Part shown: one piece after another, positions 8,271 to 18,096 of the stretch
Position numbering within the stretch: the stretch's first letter is position 1
Layout: the number at the start of each line of letters is the position of its first letter
From: Tessaracoccus bendigoensis DSM 12906
GTDB taxonomy: Bacteria > Actinomycetota > Actinomycetes > Propionibacteriales > Propionibacteriaceae
Reading direction: 5' to 3'
NCBI RefSeq assembly: GCF_900141915.1
Contig: NZ_FQZG01000007.1
Span: forward strand, 1-64,000
DNA length: 64,000 nucleotides
Translations under genes and position numbers: made by a program
Notes under the pieces: generated by a model
The model's database searches: none
The model's input: only the letters and a program-made list of their open reading frames with translations
Told to the model about the DNA's origin: nothing

Positions 8271-9700
8271 GCGTTACTCCTAAGTGCCAGTTCGAGATCG
8301 CGCTGCAGCGACTGCAGTGCGCTCTTCATCTGGGCCTCGCTGCCGCTGACGGCGAGCGAGACGTTCTTGATCAGTGCGGTCTCGACCGAGCCCTGCTGCG
8401 GCGGCGCCGGGATCGGCCCGGTCGCGGGGAACCGGTCGAGCGTGTCGTAGAACCGCTTCCAGTGCTTCGGACCTTTCACGCCGAACAGTTCCTCGTTGAC
8501 CATCGAGCGCCGCGACGGCGTCGTGTTCGGGTTGCTGAAGATCAGCTTCATGCCCTCGAGCGAGGCCGAGAACTTGAGCCACTGCCAAGCGGCCTCCTTG
8601 TCCTTCGCGGTCTTCATGATCGCGTAGCCGGCGGTGCCGAACTGGTGTCGCTGCAACTCCGAGCCCTCGCCGGTGGCCCAGCGGGGGAAGAACTGGACGT
8701 CGTAGTCGGTCGGCTTCATGCCGGCCTCGTGCAACCCCTGGACCCAGTAGCCGCCCGCCGGGGTAGTGCCGACGCGGCCGGATGCAAACTGACCCACCAG
8801 CGTGTTGCCGCCGCCGCCCTCGGGCCGGACGCCGAGGCCGTCGACGACCAGCCCACGCAGGAAGTCGAAGCTCTCGTAGACCTCGGGCGCGTCCGCGTTC
8901 GGCTGCTGCCAAAGGTAGCCGCCGGACAGCAGCGACCTGGCCGGGCTGTCGCCGTAGAACTCGTCCCAGAGCCATTCACCACCGGGCGCCTTCTCCTCCT
9001 TCAGGAAGGAGGTGTTGTTGGCGTACAGCCATGGCACCACACCTCCGAAGAGGCGGTTGGTCCAGTAGTAGGGCACGAAGTCGCCGCTGGCGGCCTGCTT
9101 CATGGAGGCGAGCGCGGCCCGGAAGTCCACCTGCGTCCAGTTCTCCGCCGGGTCGGGCAGCCTCGCCGCGTTCCATGCACTGGTGTTGTAGTACATGTTT
9201 GCCGCGTTCCAGTCGATCGGAAGCTGGTAGAGGTGCCCGCGGTACATGAACGCCTCGACGAGGCTCGGGTGGACGTCGGCGAAGTACTCGCGCATGTCCT
9301 CCTTGTCGCGGGTGACGTACTCGTCGATGGGGTGCGCGAGGCGCTCCGCGAACAGCTGCGCCCCCTCCGTCGCGACGTTGACGATGTCCGGCGGGGTGCC
9401 GGCTGCGACCATGGTCAGGATCTTGCTGAAGAAGTCCTGCCAGTCGACCGACTGGATGGCCATGATCCGCACCTTGATGCCGGGGTTCTGCCTTTCGAAC
9501 TCCTTCACCAGGTTCGCGCGAGCCTCCGCGTCGGCCTGGGTTCCGATGATTGCGATGGTGAGCCGGTCCTCACCACGCCCGGGGATGTCGCTGCCCGTCA
9601 GCCGCGGCCAGGCCGCGACGGTGGCGCCGACGGCCCCGAGACCGATCGCGCCGAGCAGGGCACGTCTTGTGACGTCGCCTCTTCTTGTCGAGTCGCCCAT
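8267..9700 (-). CDS. Extracellular sugar-binding protein of ABC transporter
   Basis: This 477-residue protein is the first gene of the fructoside operon. It starts at the ATG at 9700, preceded by AAGGAG. The N-terminus carries a twin-arginine-like motif (TRRALLG) and a hydrophobic stretch without a lipobox cysteine, suggesting Tat export. The mature part reads as a type-1 extracellular solute-binding protein, with FERQNPGIKV and later GYAIMKTAKDKEAAW. It should capture sucrose or fructooligosaccharides and hand them to the two permeases; the sugar is inferred from the GH32 partner. Confidence 0.9.
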   Translation of the reverse strand: MGDSTRRGDVTRRALLGAIGLGAVGATVAAWPRLTGSDIPGRGEDRLTIAIIGTQADAEARANLVKEFERQNPGIKVRIMAIQSVDWQDFFSKILTMVAAGTPPDIVNVATEGAQLFAERLAHPIDEYVTRDKEDMREYFADVHPSLVEAFMYRGHLYQLPIDWNAANMYYNTSAWNAARLPDPAENWTQVDFRAALASMKQAASGDFVPYYWTNRLFGGVVPWLYANNTSFLKEEKAPGGEWLWDEFYGDSPARSLLSGGYLWQQPNADAPEVYESFDFLRGLVVDGLGVRPEGGGGNTLVGQFASGRVGTTPAGGYWVQGLHEAGMKPTDYDVQFFPRWATGEGSELQRHQFGTAGYAIMKTAKDKEAAWQWLKFSASLEGMKLIFSNPNTTPSRRSMVNEELFGVKGPKHWKRFYDTLDRFPATGPIPAPPQQGSVETALIKNVSLAVSGSEAQMKSALQSLQRDLELALRSNA

Positions 9701-9739
9701 GACTCTCCTTCGTTTGGGTTGCGGCCTCACGGACCGGTC

Positions 9740-9753
9740 CTAACACGTGTTAG
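9740..9753. promoter_or_regulatory. LacI-type operator palindrome
   Basis: CTAACACGTGTTAG is a perfect 14-bp palindrome about 40 bp upstream of the start codon of the binding-protein gene. Its centre and symmetry suit a LacI-family dimer, most likely the regulator encoded at 4005. Confidence 0.75.
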
Positions 9754-9811
9754 TCACACTACGTCGCCCACCGCGCGGTGTCAAGCGGATCACCGGAATC
9801 ACCCTCCTCCG

Positions 9812-9943
9812 ATCGAGGCCGGGGCCACCGGCTACCTGCTCAAGGATGCATTCCCCGAAGAGCTCATCGAGGCCGTCCGGGCGGCGGCGCGCGGCGAGTC
9901 GATGCTGGCGGCCGAGGGCTACCGGCGACGAATCCTGAAATGA
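9812..9943 (+). pseudogene. Fragment of a NarL-type response regulator
   Basis: This open stretch encodes IEAGATGYLLKD followed by PEELIEAVRAAARGES, the alpha4-beta5-alpha5 end of a receiver domain in NarL/LuxR regulators. The phospho-acceptor half is absent upstream and the DNA-binding HTH is absent downstream. It is therefore a decayed piece in the gap between the sugar operon and the monooxygenase gene. The rest of 9754-10087 shows no gene. Confidence 0.7.
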
Positions 9944-10087
9944 CGACTAGAATCACCGTCACCCTCAGCTACATCGACGCGTGATGTTTCGGATCGCCAG
10001 GCTGGGGGTAAGTGTGTTCCCGGGGGATTTCTAAACGAGTCGGGGGGATAGCCGGACAGGAGCCGACGCCGTGAAGCAACAACTCCC

Positions 10088-11281
10088 TTGGGAACCGCCG
10101 TGCGGGTCCTGATCGTCGGTGCGGGGATCGCCGGCCCCACCCTGGCGTACTGGCTGCAGCGCCTTGGCCATGGCGTCACTCTGGTTGAGAGCGCACCGGA
10201 ACCACGCCGGGGCGGTTACCTCGTGGATTTCTGGGGAGCGGGGTTCGACGTCGCTGAACGGATGGGGATCGTGCCCCGGTTGATGGACGAGGGCTACCGC
10301 ATCCACGAGGTCCGCGAGGTCGCCTCCAGCGGCAAGCGGATCACACACTTTGACCCAAGTAAGCTCACCGGGTTGAGCGACGGTCGCTTCGTCAGCATCG
10401 CCCGGGCCGATCTGGCCCTGGCCATCTACGACGCGATGGGGCAAGGCGTGGAGACGATCTTGGGCAACACCGTGTGCGCCCTGGATGACGACGGCGAGAG
10501 GGTACGCGTCGAGTTCTCAAACTCCCGCTCCAGAGAGTTCGACCTCGTCGTTGGTGCGGACGGCCTGCATTCACGGGTCCGCGCACTCACATTCGGACCG
10601 GAGAAGGACTTCGAACGCGACCTCGGAATCGCGGTCGCTACCTTCGACCTGGTCGGGTACCGCCCACGGGAGGAACTCGTGGCGGTGACCCACACCCGGG
10701 TCGGGGCACAGGTGCTCCGGGTCCCGATGCACGACGACGCGACGATGTTTTGTCTCATGTTCCGCCACCGCGGGGAACTACCGGATGACCGACGCGTGCA
10801 GCACGCGCTGCTGCGTGCACGGCTGGGCCACATCGGCTGGGAGGTGCCAGCGATCTTGGGGGCGCTGCCCCGGGCCCGCTCGTTCTACATCGACCGTGCG
10901 AGCCAGATCAGGATGCCCTCATGGTCGCGTGGGCGCATTGTCCTGATCGGTGACGCCGCGGCCTGCCCTTCGCTGTTGGCCGGACAGGGGGCAGCCTTGG
11001 CGATGATCGAGGCATACGTCCTGGCATGCGAACTGCGCCGGACCGGTGGAGATCACAGGGCCGCGTTTGCAGGCTACGAGCGACAACTGGCTGGGCTCGT
11101 CCGAAAAGAGCAGGACGCGGCGGTTGGTCTTGGGGGTGCGTTCGCCCCCCGCAACCTCACGCAACTGCTGCTGCGTAAAGCGGCAATCGGCCTCATGTCC
11201 TTCCCCTTCACGGCGAACCGGATGGCTGGTCGCAGCCTGCGCGACCCGATCATGCTGCCGTCGATTCCCTTGACGAGCTGA
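10088..11281 (+). CDS. FAD-dependent monooxygenase (PHBH/UbiH-like)
   Basis: This roughly 397-residue flavoprotein monooxygenase has the three diagnostic motifs in order: GAGIAGP near residue 11 for FAD, GADGLHSRVR near 157 (the DG motif), and GDAAACPSLLAGQG near 288 (the GD motif). Such enzymes hydroxylate aromatic or polyketide substrates, and some inactivate antibiotics such as tetracyclines or rifamycins; the substrate is not evident. The start is uncertain: TTG at 10088 or GTG at 10100, both with weak ribosome sites. It appears monocistronic. Confidence 0.88.
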   Translation: MGTAVRVLIVGAGIAGPTLAYWLQRLGHGVTLVESAPEPRRGGYLVDFWGAGFDVAERMGIVPRLMDEGYRIHEVREVASSGKRITHFDPSKLTGLSDGRFVSIARADLALAIYDAMGQGVETILGNTVCALDDDGERVRVEFSNSRSREFDLVVGADGLHSRVRALTFGPEKDFERDLGIAVATFDLVGYRPREELVAVTHTRVGAQVLRVPMHDDATMFCLMFRHRGELPDDRRVQHALLRARLGHIGWEVPAILGALPRARSFYIDRASQIRMPSWSRGRIVLIGDAAACPSLLAGQGAALAMIEAYVLACELRRTGGDHRAAFAGYERQLAGLVRKEQDAAVGLGGAFAPRNLTQLLLRKAAIGLMSFPFTANRMAGRSLRDPIMLPSIPLTS

Positions 11282-11434
11282 CCGCACCGAAGGCCTGAGG
11301 GCGGAACGGCCAACCCGACGAATGGCGCCATTTTTCGAGGTACTGTGCCGCCAGAGGTTCGTCCGCAACCCCCCACGAGCAGGCCTTCCCCGAAGTCGGC
11401 TCGGTGCACCGACGATGATTTGCGAGGCCACGTC

Positions 11435-14410
11435 ATGACCCGAGGAACCCTCCACCCCCGACGAACCGCGCTGGGTCTCCCAGCCCTGACCGTCGCCGTT
11501 CTGTTGACTTTGACAATGGGCTGGTTGATACCAGGCCCGTCCCAGGCCAGGGCAGACGGCCCGACGACCTTCTCGAACACCTCTGCCATCGCCATCCCGG
11601 CGACAGGATCGCCCAACCAGACCGGCCCCGCTTCGCCCTACCCGTCCACAATCGCGGTTTCGGGCCTTGCCGGAAGCCTGTCGAAGGCGACAGTCACCTT
11701 CCACAACCTCACTCATGGCGCACTCAACGACGTCGATGCTCTCCTGGTCGCCCCTGGCGGCCAGAACCTCGTGGTGCTCTCCGACATCGGCGACCCCAAC
11801 TCCCTGGCAATTGCCAACAACACGACCCTCACCTTCGACGACGCCGCGGCGGGCCCGGTCTCCGCCCCACCGGCGATGGTGCAGAGCGGGACATACCGGC
11901 CGACCAACGTTGCAGGCGGCGGTACCGACTCGTTCCCTGCCCCGGCCCCGGCCCCCTCGACCCAGACCACCCTTGCGGGAGCCTTCACGGGCATCAACCC
12001 GAACGGCAACTGGCAACTCTTCGTGGTCGACGATACGAGCGGCGACGTCGGGAACATGGCCGGAGGGTGGAGCCTCACACTCACGACGGAGGTCGCGGCG
12101 GTGGCGACGGCTACGACGGTCACGTCGTCGAATGCGACGTCGACCACGGGAGCACCTGTGACGTTCACGGCCACCGTCGCTTCTGCAGGCGGGCCTGTCA
12201 CGGCGGGCACCGTGCAGTTCTCCGACGGCGCCACCGCACTGGGGGCCCCGGTGCCGGTCAGCGCGGGCGGGGTCGCAACGTTTAGCACCTCAGGGCTAGC
12301 GGAGGGCACCCATCTGATCCGCGCCACCTACAGCGGCGCCTCGGGATTCCTGACCAGCAACGGCAGCCTCACGCAGCGCGTCGACAACGCGACCGTGGTC
12401 ACGGGCAACACCTTCTGCAACGCCGGCCCGTTGGCCGTCCCCCTGCTCGGGACCGCGCAGCCGTACCCGTCGAACGTGTTCGTCTCCGGCATCACCGGCA
12501 CGGTGACGAAGGTGACGGCGACGTTGAGAGGCGTCTCCCATACGGCCCCGATCGACCTCGATGTTCTGCTTTCCGGCCCGACCCCCACCAACAACGTGAT
12601 CCTGCTGAGCGACGCGGGCGGCATCTCGCCCGTCAGTGGCCTGAACGTTACGTTCGATGACGACGCCGCGAGCGGCGTTCCGGCCGCCCTCACGAGCGGG
12701 TCGTTCCGGCCAACCAACGCAGGCGAAGGGCCCGACACGTTCCCCGCCCCAGCACCGTCACCCGCCGTCGGGGCCACCCTTGCCACCTTCGCGGGCGCGA
12801 ACCCGAACGGAACCTGGAGCTTGTGGGTGACCGACGATGCCAGCGGGGATGCGGGCGGAATCTCGGGCGGCTGGTGCCTGACGATCGAATCGGTGAGCCC
12901 GACCACGACCTCCCTGACAGCTTCCCCCAACCCCTCCACCGTCGGCGGTTCGGTGACGCTCAGCGCATCGGTCGCCTCCGGCGGCACGGCCGTCAACTCG
13001 GGAACGGTCACATTCAATGACGGATCGACGGTGCTCGGCACCGCGCCGGTGCTCGCGGGCACCGCCACCCTGACCACTTCGGCCCTGGCGGTCGGCACCC
13101 ACACGATCACGGCCAACTACGGCGGCACCGCGTCGCTCCAGCCGAGCACCGCCACCATCAGCCAGGTCGTGCGCCAGGCCACCACAACCACGGCGTTGAG
13201 CTCCAGCCCCAACCCGTCGGTCGTCGGTGCAGCGGTTGCCTTCACGGCCACCGTGGCCTCCGCAGGCAACCCGGTGACGACAGGCACCGTCACCTTCAGC
13301 GACGGCGGAACCGCGCTCGGCACCGTGCCCGTCGCCTCTGACGGCACCGCGACCCTGACCACTTCGGCCCTGACAGTCGGCACCCACACCGTCACCGCCA
13401 GCTTCTCAGGCACGACGGCACTTCAATCCAGCAGCGACACCCTCGACCAGGTCGTGCGGCCGATCGTCACAACCACGGCGTTGCTCTCCGGCCCCAACCC
13501 CTCCGTCGTCGGCGAGACCGTGGAGCTGAGAGCCTCGGTCGCATCGCTCGGGTTCCCCGTCACCACTGGAACGGTCACGTTCAGCGAGGGACCGACCACG
13601 CTCGGCACCGCGCCTGTCGCCACCGACGGCACCGCAATCCTCAACACGTCATCCCTGGCGGTAGGCAGCCACTCCATCACCGCCACCTTCAGCGGGACCG
13701 CGACGCTCCAGGGCAGCAACGGCACCGTCACCCAGGTAGTCACTTCGGCCCCCACACCAACACCGACGCCCACGCCGTCCCCGACACCCACGCCGTCCCC
13801 GACACCGACACCGTCCCCGACACCCACGCCGTCCCCGACACCCACGCCGTCCCCGACACCGACACCCACACCCACACCAACCCCCACACCGACTCCTACC
13901 CCCACGCCGTCCCCGACACCCACACCCACGCCGAGCCCGTCGCCCACCCCGAGCCCGTCGCCTTCACCGACCGTGACGCCTCCGAACCCCCACAGCGACC
14001 TGTACTCGATTCCGGGGTATCACTTCGTCAACGGTCGCAAGTGGTACACCACGTGCGAGCCGTACTCGCAGACGCAGCGATGCCGCACGGACATCTGGGC
14101 GACGCAGGTGGTTCGAGTCCGCGGCGAGTACCGGTGGGTCACCGGCTGGTACTTCAACACGCTGACGTATCTGCCATACATGACCCGAGCCCAGTGGGGA
14201 ACCAACCCGCTGGCGAACACCGGTGAGTGGACGGCGTCCGACGGGCGGCGGTGGCGCACCGAGTGCGACACGCCGGTCTCCGGCCGCAACGGCTGCCGGA
14301 CCTGGGTCTGGGTGAGCTACATCGCGTCCGACGGCTTCGACAGGTCGGGCAACCGGACCTACGCCTGGCAGCAGGGTTGGGTGGTGAACAACCTGGTCCG
14401 CTTCCGCTGA
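11435..14410 (+). CDS. Secreted multi-domain Ig-repeat protein with P-domain-like repeats
   Basis: This 991-residue protein has a signal peptide (basic start, hydrophobic core, ending near residue 37). Two related P-domain-like modules follow (about 45-220 and 315-485), each ending in a GGWSLT/GGWCLT motif. Ig-like beta modules of the Big_5/Ig_3 type lie after each module, one near 222-310 and three between about 490 and 765. A Pro-Thr-Ser linker occupies about 772-847. The C-terminal 140 residues are rich in Trp, Tyr and paired Cys and contain two related halves (RKWYTTCEP and RRWRTECDT). A surface or matrix adhesive role is likely. No LPXTG motif is seen, so the terminal module may mediate wall attachment. 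Confidence 0.85.
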   Translation: MTRGTLHPRRTALGLPALTVAVLLTLTMGWLIPGPSQARADGPTTFSNTSAIAIPATGSPNQTGPASPYPSTIAVSGLAGSLSKATVTFHNLTHGALNDVDALLVAPGGQNLVVLSDIGDPNSLAIANNTTLTFDDAAAGPVSAPPAMVQSGTYRPTNVAGGGTDSFPAPAPAPSTQTTLAGAFTGINPNGNWQLFVVDDTSGDVGNMAGGWSLTLTTEVAAVATATTVTSSNATSTTGAPVTFTATVASAGGPVTAGTVQFSDGATALGAPVPVSAGGVATFSTSGLAEGTHLIRATYSGASGFLTSNGSLTQRVDNATVVTGNTFCNAGPLAVPLLGTAQPYPSNVFVSGITGTVTKVTATLRGVSHTAPIDLDVLLSGPTPTNNVILLSDAGGISPVSGLNVTFDDDAASGVPAALTSGSFRPTNAGEGPDTFPAPAPSPAVGATLATFAGANPNGTWSLWVTDDASGDAGGISGGWCLTIESVSPTTTSLTASPNPSTVGGSVTLSASVASGGTAVNSGTVTFNDGSTVLGTAPVLAGTATLTTSALAVGTHTITANYGGTASLQPSTATISQVVRQATTTTALSSSPNPSVVGAAVAFTATVASAGNPVTTGTVTFSDGGTALGTVPVASDGTATLTTSALTVGTHTVTASFSGTTALQSSSDTLDQVVRPIVTTTALLSGPNPSVVGETVELRASVASLGFPVTTGTVTFSEGPTTLGTAPVATDGTAILNTSSLAVGSHSITATFSGTATLQGSNGTVTQVVTSAPTPTPTPTPSPTPTPSPTPTPSPTPTPSPTPTPSPTPTPTPTPTPTPTPTPTPSPTPTPTPSPSPTPSPSPSPTVTPPNPHSDLYSIPGYHFVNGRKWYTTCEPYSQTQRCRTDIWATQVVRVRGEYRWVTGWYFNTLTYLPYMTRAQWGTNPLANTGEWTASDGRRWRTECDTPVSGRNGCRTWVWVSYIASDGFDRSGNRTYAWQQGWVVNNLVRFR
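13751..13975 (+). repeat. Low-complexity coding tandem repeat (Pro-Thr/Pro-Ser linker)
   Basis: Imperfect 18-bp units (such as ACGCCGTCCCCGACACCC) encode PTPSPT-type hexads in the secreted Ig-repeat protein. Such tracts usually vary in copy number between strains by slippage. The antisense open frames here (Gly-Val-Gly-Asp repeats) are shadows. Confidence 0.9.
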
Positions 14411-14423
14411 CTTGCGGCCAGCC

Positions 14424-14461
14424 GAGCAGCGCCCGGACCGAGCCCGGTCCGGGCGCTGCTC
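14424..14461 (+). terminator. Strong hairpin terminator after the Ig-repeat gene
   Basis: GAGCAGCGCCCGGACC (14424-14439) pairs perfectly with 14446-14461 around a 6-nt loop, starting 14 bp after the stop codon. There is no T-tract, as is common for actinobacterial terminators. Confidence 0.8.
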
Positions 14462-14521
14462 ACGAACGAGCGGCTCGGGACTGTACCTTCAACGGTGCAA
14501 CTCCGACCCAGGAGGGACGAG

Positions 14522-14845
14522 ATGACAGTGCAGGACGAGCCGGCGGTTGAGTCGCCCCGGACGGAGGGGCACGTGACGGCCAACATCGCCGCCAAGCCGT
14601 TGATGGACAAGGCGTTGATCGCACAGCTGGGCGGCGACGCCAACAAGCAGGGGCTGGGAATCGACGGCGAGGGTGGGGTTGCTCGCGCAGTTGACGAAGC
14701 TGGTCGTGGAGGCGGCGCTGGGGGCGAGTTGGCCGCCCACCTGGCCTATGACAAGCATGAGCGGGCCGGTGAGGAGGGGACGGGAACGCCCGCAACGGCG
14801 CCCGGTCCAAGACTGTGCTGACCAAGGCCGGCCCGATCCAGGCAT
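14522..14845 (+). pseudogene. Degenerate 5' fragment of an IS256-family (Mutator-type) transposase
   Basis: The reading starts MTVQDEP after an AGGAGG site. Across three frames it shows blocks typical of the IS256 transposase N-terminus: LLAQLTKLVVEAAL, ELAAHLAYDKHERAG, then SKTVLTKAGPI. At least two frameshifts separate the blocks, and the DDE catalytic part is missing. It is the left end of an insertion sequence cut by later rearrangement. It marks the start of a gene-poor, decayed region. Confidence 0.75.
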
Positions 14846-14913
14846 CCTGCGAGACCCGGCTCCTCGTCGGCCAGCAAGCCGCCGCGCTCCCGCTCTGTCG
14901 CAAGGTGTGGAGG

Positions 14914-15715
14914 CTACGCCGACGGCAACTCAGCAGCGGAGGCAATGGCAGCCCGTGCTTCGGTGCGACCAGACGCGCCATCTGCGATCACAGTCACCAG
15001 GGCATCGATGCTCTCGTGGTCGGCGTCAGCAGGGAACATCCACTGGACATCACTTCGTTCTGTGGTGACGCCGATGGTTGGCCGCACTCGCTCTCCGTGA
15101 TTTGTTCTCGGACGCACGTACTTCACCTCATCGAGTGGGTACGTGGTGCCAAGCTCGCCACGACGTGGAAGCGCCTTCGGTGTCGCGGTGACGATTCGAC
15201 GGTCAGTCACCGCGACGAAGGTGCTGGACGTGAGTATCTCGACCATTGCGCCAACCTTTCCGGGGGCGAGCGCGTCCCAGGCCGTATCGACACGCTTGGC
15301 CAGGAGCACTGGCACCACTCCTGTGAGGTTGTGCGCGCCGGTCTCGTACGGGAACGCAATGCTGCGGAGTTCTTCACCGTCCTCCAAGAACCACCGAAGC
15401 ACGTGCAGATAGGGATCAAGATCGAGCCCTTCGGGTGCGCACACTGTGGTCGGCAATGCAGGCATCTCGACTGCTGGCTGGAGCATGACGGCCAGGGCTC
15501 GATGGCATCGAGGAGCTGCCTGCAAGTGAGCTGAGACGCCTTTGCGTCCTTCCGCTTCTTCGTGAGAGGCACGGTAGCGCGACCTGGGAGCTCGGCGATG
15601 ATCCGTAGCTCACGCACGAGTGACTCGGTCAACGAGCGGATTTCGGAGAGTGACTCGTTGATCTCGGCAGGCGTGTTCCGGGCGATCCGGTCGAAGAGCT
15701 GCGGAGCACAACCGA
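14914..15715 (-). pseudogene. Broken hypothetical gene (two-part reading frame)
   Basis: The downstream part (14914 to about 15486) reads as a roughly 190-residue protein with DLDPYLHVLRWFLEDGEEL, LLAKRVDTAWDALAP and STFVAVTDRRIVTATP, a pattern suggesting a PH-like YokE/bacterial SHOCT-type domain. The upstream part, in another frame, reads APQLFDRIARNTPAEI, then SLTESLVRELRIIAELPG. The two would join by a one-base change near 15490. It could instead be an intact shorter gene starting at 15486 or 15525. The function is unknown. Confidence 0.4.
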
Positions 15716-15737
15716 CCCTTCGAGATGCTCCTCGACC

Positions 15738-15838
15738 CCCAGGTCAACGCCAACGCGCTGACCTGGGCCGCAGACGCACACAAGGCCCGAACCTCCACCA
15801 ATGTTTCCATTGGCAAGAGTTCGAGCCTTGTGCGTCTG
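15738..15838. repeat. Two strong stem-loops upstream of an HTH remnant
   Basis: CCCAGGTCA/TGACCTGGG (15738-15746 with 15759-15767) form a perfect 9-bp hairpin. Immediately downstream, 15771-15792 pairs with 15819-15838 with few mismatches, and the loop itself holds CCAATG/CATTGG. No T-run follows. They sit directly before a recombinase-associated HTH fragment, as do hairpins at 28.0 and 35.3 kb. Confidence 0.65.
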
Positions 15839-15985
15839 GTGGACCTGCGTAGAGAGTTTGAGAACCCCTGCCCACCCTTGAAAACCCTGTCTTTGCGTAG
15901 GTCACGCGGCTTCTACAAGCAGGACCGCCGTTCGTCGGGGCCGACGGTGGCGCACTCCCGGGGTCGGATGGTGCGGTCACTTGAG

Positions 15986-16300
15986 ATGCCTCAAACCCTT
16001 CTGCGCCCCGAGCAGGTCGATGACCTGGTGGCGGAGTATCGGGCGGGAGCGACGCTCGTGGAACTGGCATCGCGATTCGGCGTGATCCGCCGAACGGTTG
16101 CCGCGTACTTGACACGCCGGGCGGTCCCAATCCGACGCGGGAGTTTCGACCCTTCCAGCATCCACGAAGCAGCCGACCTCTACCTCAGCAGGTTGACGCT
16201 GGTAGAGGTCGGCGGGCGCTCGCATCGCACGGCATCGTGATCTGGCGCGGCGGGCGCCGTGGTTCTCGCATCACTACATCCGTTGCTGCCGCACGTCCTC
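15986..16300 (+). pseudogene. Frameshifted small HTH protein (recombinase-associated type)
   Basis: From the ATG at 15986 the product reads LLRPEQVDDLVAEYRAGATL then ELASRFGVIRRTVAAYL, a helix-turn-helix of the kind encoded just after large serine recombinases in actinobacterial elements. A second HTH repeat begins (LYLSRLTLVEVG) but is interrupted. The expected continuation (RALASHGIVIWRGGRRGSR) is in another frame after about 16213. The recombinase itself is absent. Similar small HTH units occur at 28268 and 35407. Confidence 0.6.
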
Positions 16301-16368
16301 ATCATCGTCGCCGCCAACGGAACACTGACCACGACCGTCGATGGAACACCCTTCCCAGCACCCGACGA

Positions 16369-16633
16369 GACCGCGTGGACGCGATGTACCACCAGGGCCC
16401 GGCCTGGAGCTGGGCTGCTCGGCCCCTTCCTGAGCACTCACCTGCCCACCCATCGCGACCCCGCCGCCGTCCGCGACCTCCTGGACGCCGCCCTGACCGG
16501 CCTGACCCAGGGGCGCGTCGGCAGTGTCAGCGAACCTTTCGACGGTGACCCGCCGCACCTGCCGCGAGCCGCCAGCGCCCAGGCCTGGGGAGTCGCCGAG
16601 CTGCTGCGCGTCTGGCGCCAGCTCGACGGCTGA
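16369..16633 (+). pseudogene. C-terminal fragment of a glycogen-debranching-type enzyme
   Basis: MYHQGPAWSW in one frame continues as LLGPFLSTHL, then GSVSEPFDGDPPHLPR and AQAWGVAELLRVW in the next. These are the C-terminal signature of amylo-alpha-1,6-glucosidase (GDE_C) proteins, which usually read YHQGTVWPWLLGPF and SEIFDGDxPHxPRG. A one-base insertion near 16415 shifts the frame. The N-terminal bulk of the enzyme is absent, so it is a remnant. Confidence 0.7.
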
Positions 16634-16692
16634 CTCCGTTATGGGGCCGACTCACCAGGAGCATTGACGCGGCGCTGAGAACTCGCTTCGAG

Positions 16693-17286
16693 TTAGCGCG
16701 GATCGGTGCCGTAAAGCACGGCGGTCGGCGCACCAACGGCGGTGCCGAGCTTCGAATCCGGGTCGTAGGCGCCGACGTGCAGCTCGGTGACCTTGCCCTT
16801 GGAGTAGACCTTCTGTCCCGGACCGGCGGTCTTTCCGGTGAATCCCGCCTCCTCGATGGCTGTCCGGATGTCTGCCGCAGTCGTGGTGGCACCGTTACCG
16901 GGCCACCACATGGTGAAGCTCGGTTCGCCGGCGTCGTCGGTCCAGGTGATCGTGCACGCGGGCTCGGAGGGCAGCTTCACACCGATCGCGTCGGCGATCG
17001 CCCCGGCCTGGTCACTGGCCTCGGCGATGTTCGACAGGGAGGCGAAAACCTCGAACACGGTTGCGGGGCATCCTGCTGACTCGGCAGTCGTCTCCGCGGG
17101 TGTGCTTGCGGGAGTCTCCGCGGGCGTGCTTGCGGGAGTCTCCGCTGGTGTGCTTGCGGGAGTCTCCGCTGGTGTGCTGGCGGGCGGAGTCGGCTGCGAG
17201 GTCTCCCCGGATCCGCTCGCACATCCCGCGAGTGCCACGGCTATCAGTAGAGCCATCGCCGTCGAGGCGGCCTTGCGTGCGGTCAT
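16693..17286 (-). CDS. Predicted lipoprotein with Thr-Pro-Ala-Glu repeat linker
   Basis: This 197-residue protein starts at the ATG at 17286, with a GGAAGG-type site upstream. Its signal peptide ends in a lipobox (VALAGC, Cys about residue 22), so it should be lipid-anchored outside the membrane. Four copies of an eight-residue STPAETPA unit form a wall-spanning linker. A C-terminal globular domain of about 120 residues follows, with one likely disulphide pair. The globular part resembles small actinobacterial secreted proteins of unknown role. It is monocistronic. Confidence 0.8.
   Translation of the reverse strand: MTARKAASTAMALLIAVALAGCASGSGETSQPTPPASTPAETPASTPAETPASTPAETPASTPAETTAESAGCPATVFEVFASLSNIAEASDQAGAIADAIGVKLPSEPACTITWTDDAGEPSFTMWWPGNGATTTAADIRTAIEEAGFTGKTAGPGQKVYSKGKVTELHVGAYDPDSKLGTAVGAPTAVLYGTDPR
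17090..17184. repeat. 24-bp coding tandem repeat in the lipoprotein gene
   Basis: Four near-identical 24-bp units of the form GTCTCCGCGGGTGTGCTTGC plus GGGA encode the STPAETPA linker on the minus strand. Copy number is a likely strain-variable trait. Confidence 0.9.
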
Positions 17287-17565
17287 GATCGATCCTTCCC
17301 CCAGGTCCGTGTCATCATCCAGTGCCGACAACGTGTTGCGAGTCTCGCATTCGTCCCGGATCTCTGTCAATGAGTCCGCCGCCCGCCTTGACCTGGGCGG
17401 CCGCCGCCTCGCGATCGCCGGCGAAGACCCTGGCCTGGGGTCGTCGCGTCAGGTTCCGGTTCTCGTTGTGGCGACGGCGATCTTTAGCGACTCGATGACC
17501 GGATGGCTCCGGGCCAGCAGGTGCCGGACCTCGGGGGAGAGCAGCGCTAGGGCGCAGGAGACGAC

Positions 17566-18072
17566 GTGCGCCTGACGACCTCGGGTTCACTTGGGCACTG
17601 GCTGTCGCCCCGCGCGCGTAAGCATCTCGGAGCGGGGATGGAGAGAGTTGGCGTGAGCGTCTACGATCACACCACTCTGACGCGCGTGGAAAGCGACCCA
17701 CGCCCGAGCCCGCCGATCCGCCGCCGCGCTGTCCTCCATACTGCGAGCGGTAGCCGCATCCCATCCGATCTGACAGTGTGGGCCGGCGGCTTCGCCGTCT
17801 CGGCATTGGCGACCGAGGCCGGACTCTCGGTCGATCGGATCGGCAGGGTACTCGTCGACGATCAGCTGAGGTCTGTCAGCCATCCGAACGTCTTCGCTGT
17901 GGGCGACGCCGCCGCCAGGACAGCAGGAGGCGCAGTATCCCGGATGTGCTGTCAGACGGCGCTGCCGATGGGTGCAGCCGTAGCGAGGATCATCGCTGCT
18001 GACCTGCGAGGCAGACGGCTCGCCGCGCCGCCCTCTCGGTGCGCGAATCCCCGACATGGAAACGCAAAGTGA
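17566..18072 (+). pseudogene. Partial NADH-dehydrogenase-like pyridine-nucleotide oxidoreductase
   Basis: The frame encodes the C-terminal half of a type II NADH-dehydrogenase-like flavoprotein: LTVWAGGF, RVLVDDQLRSVSHPNVFAVG and DAAA correspond to the FAD-contacting region. CCQTALPMGAAVARII follows, and then the frame ends. The N-terminal FAD and NAD Rossmann domains are missing. No clear start is seen, and the preceding 17287-17565 holds no intact gene. Confidence 0.65.
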
Positions 18073-18096
18073 GAATGACAACGTTAGGAAGTGATC

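Noticed and set aside
7356-8450. 364-codon plus-strand frame rich in Asp, Glu and Arg
   Set aside because: It is the complement of the MalF-type permease gene; hydrophobic codons read backwards give charged residues.
13423-13947. Long minus-strand frame of Gly-Val-Gly-Asp repeats
   Set aside because: It is the antisense of the Pro-Thr-Ser linker of the secreted protein, has no ribosome site and no independent signal.
14100-14125. tRNA T-loop-like sequence GGTTCGAGTCC
   Set aside because: It lies inside the secreted-protein gene, with no cloverleaf around it.
17090-17184. Possible CRISPR-like short repeats
   Set aside because: The four 24-bp units are contiguous without spacers and encode the lipoprotein linker.
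17315-17806. Minus-strand frame between the lipoprotein and flavoprotein remnant
   Set aside because: A short stretch looks helical, but no domain, start or ribosome site supports a gene.
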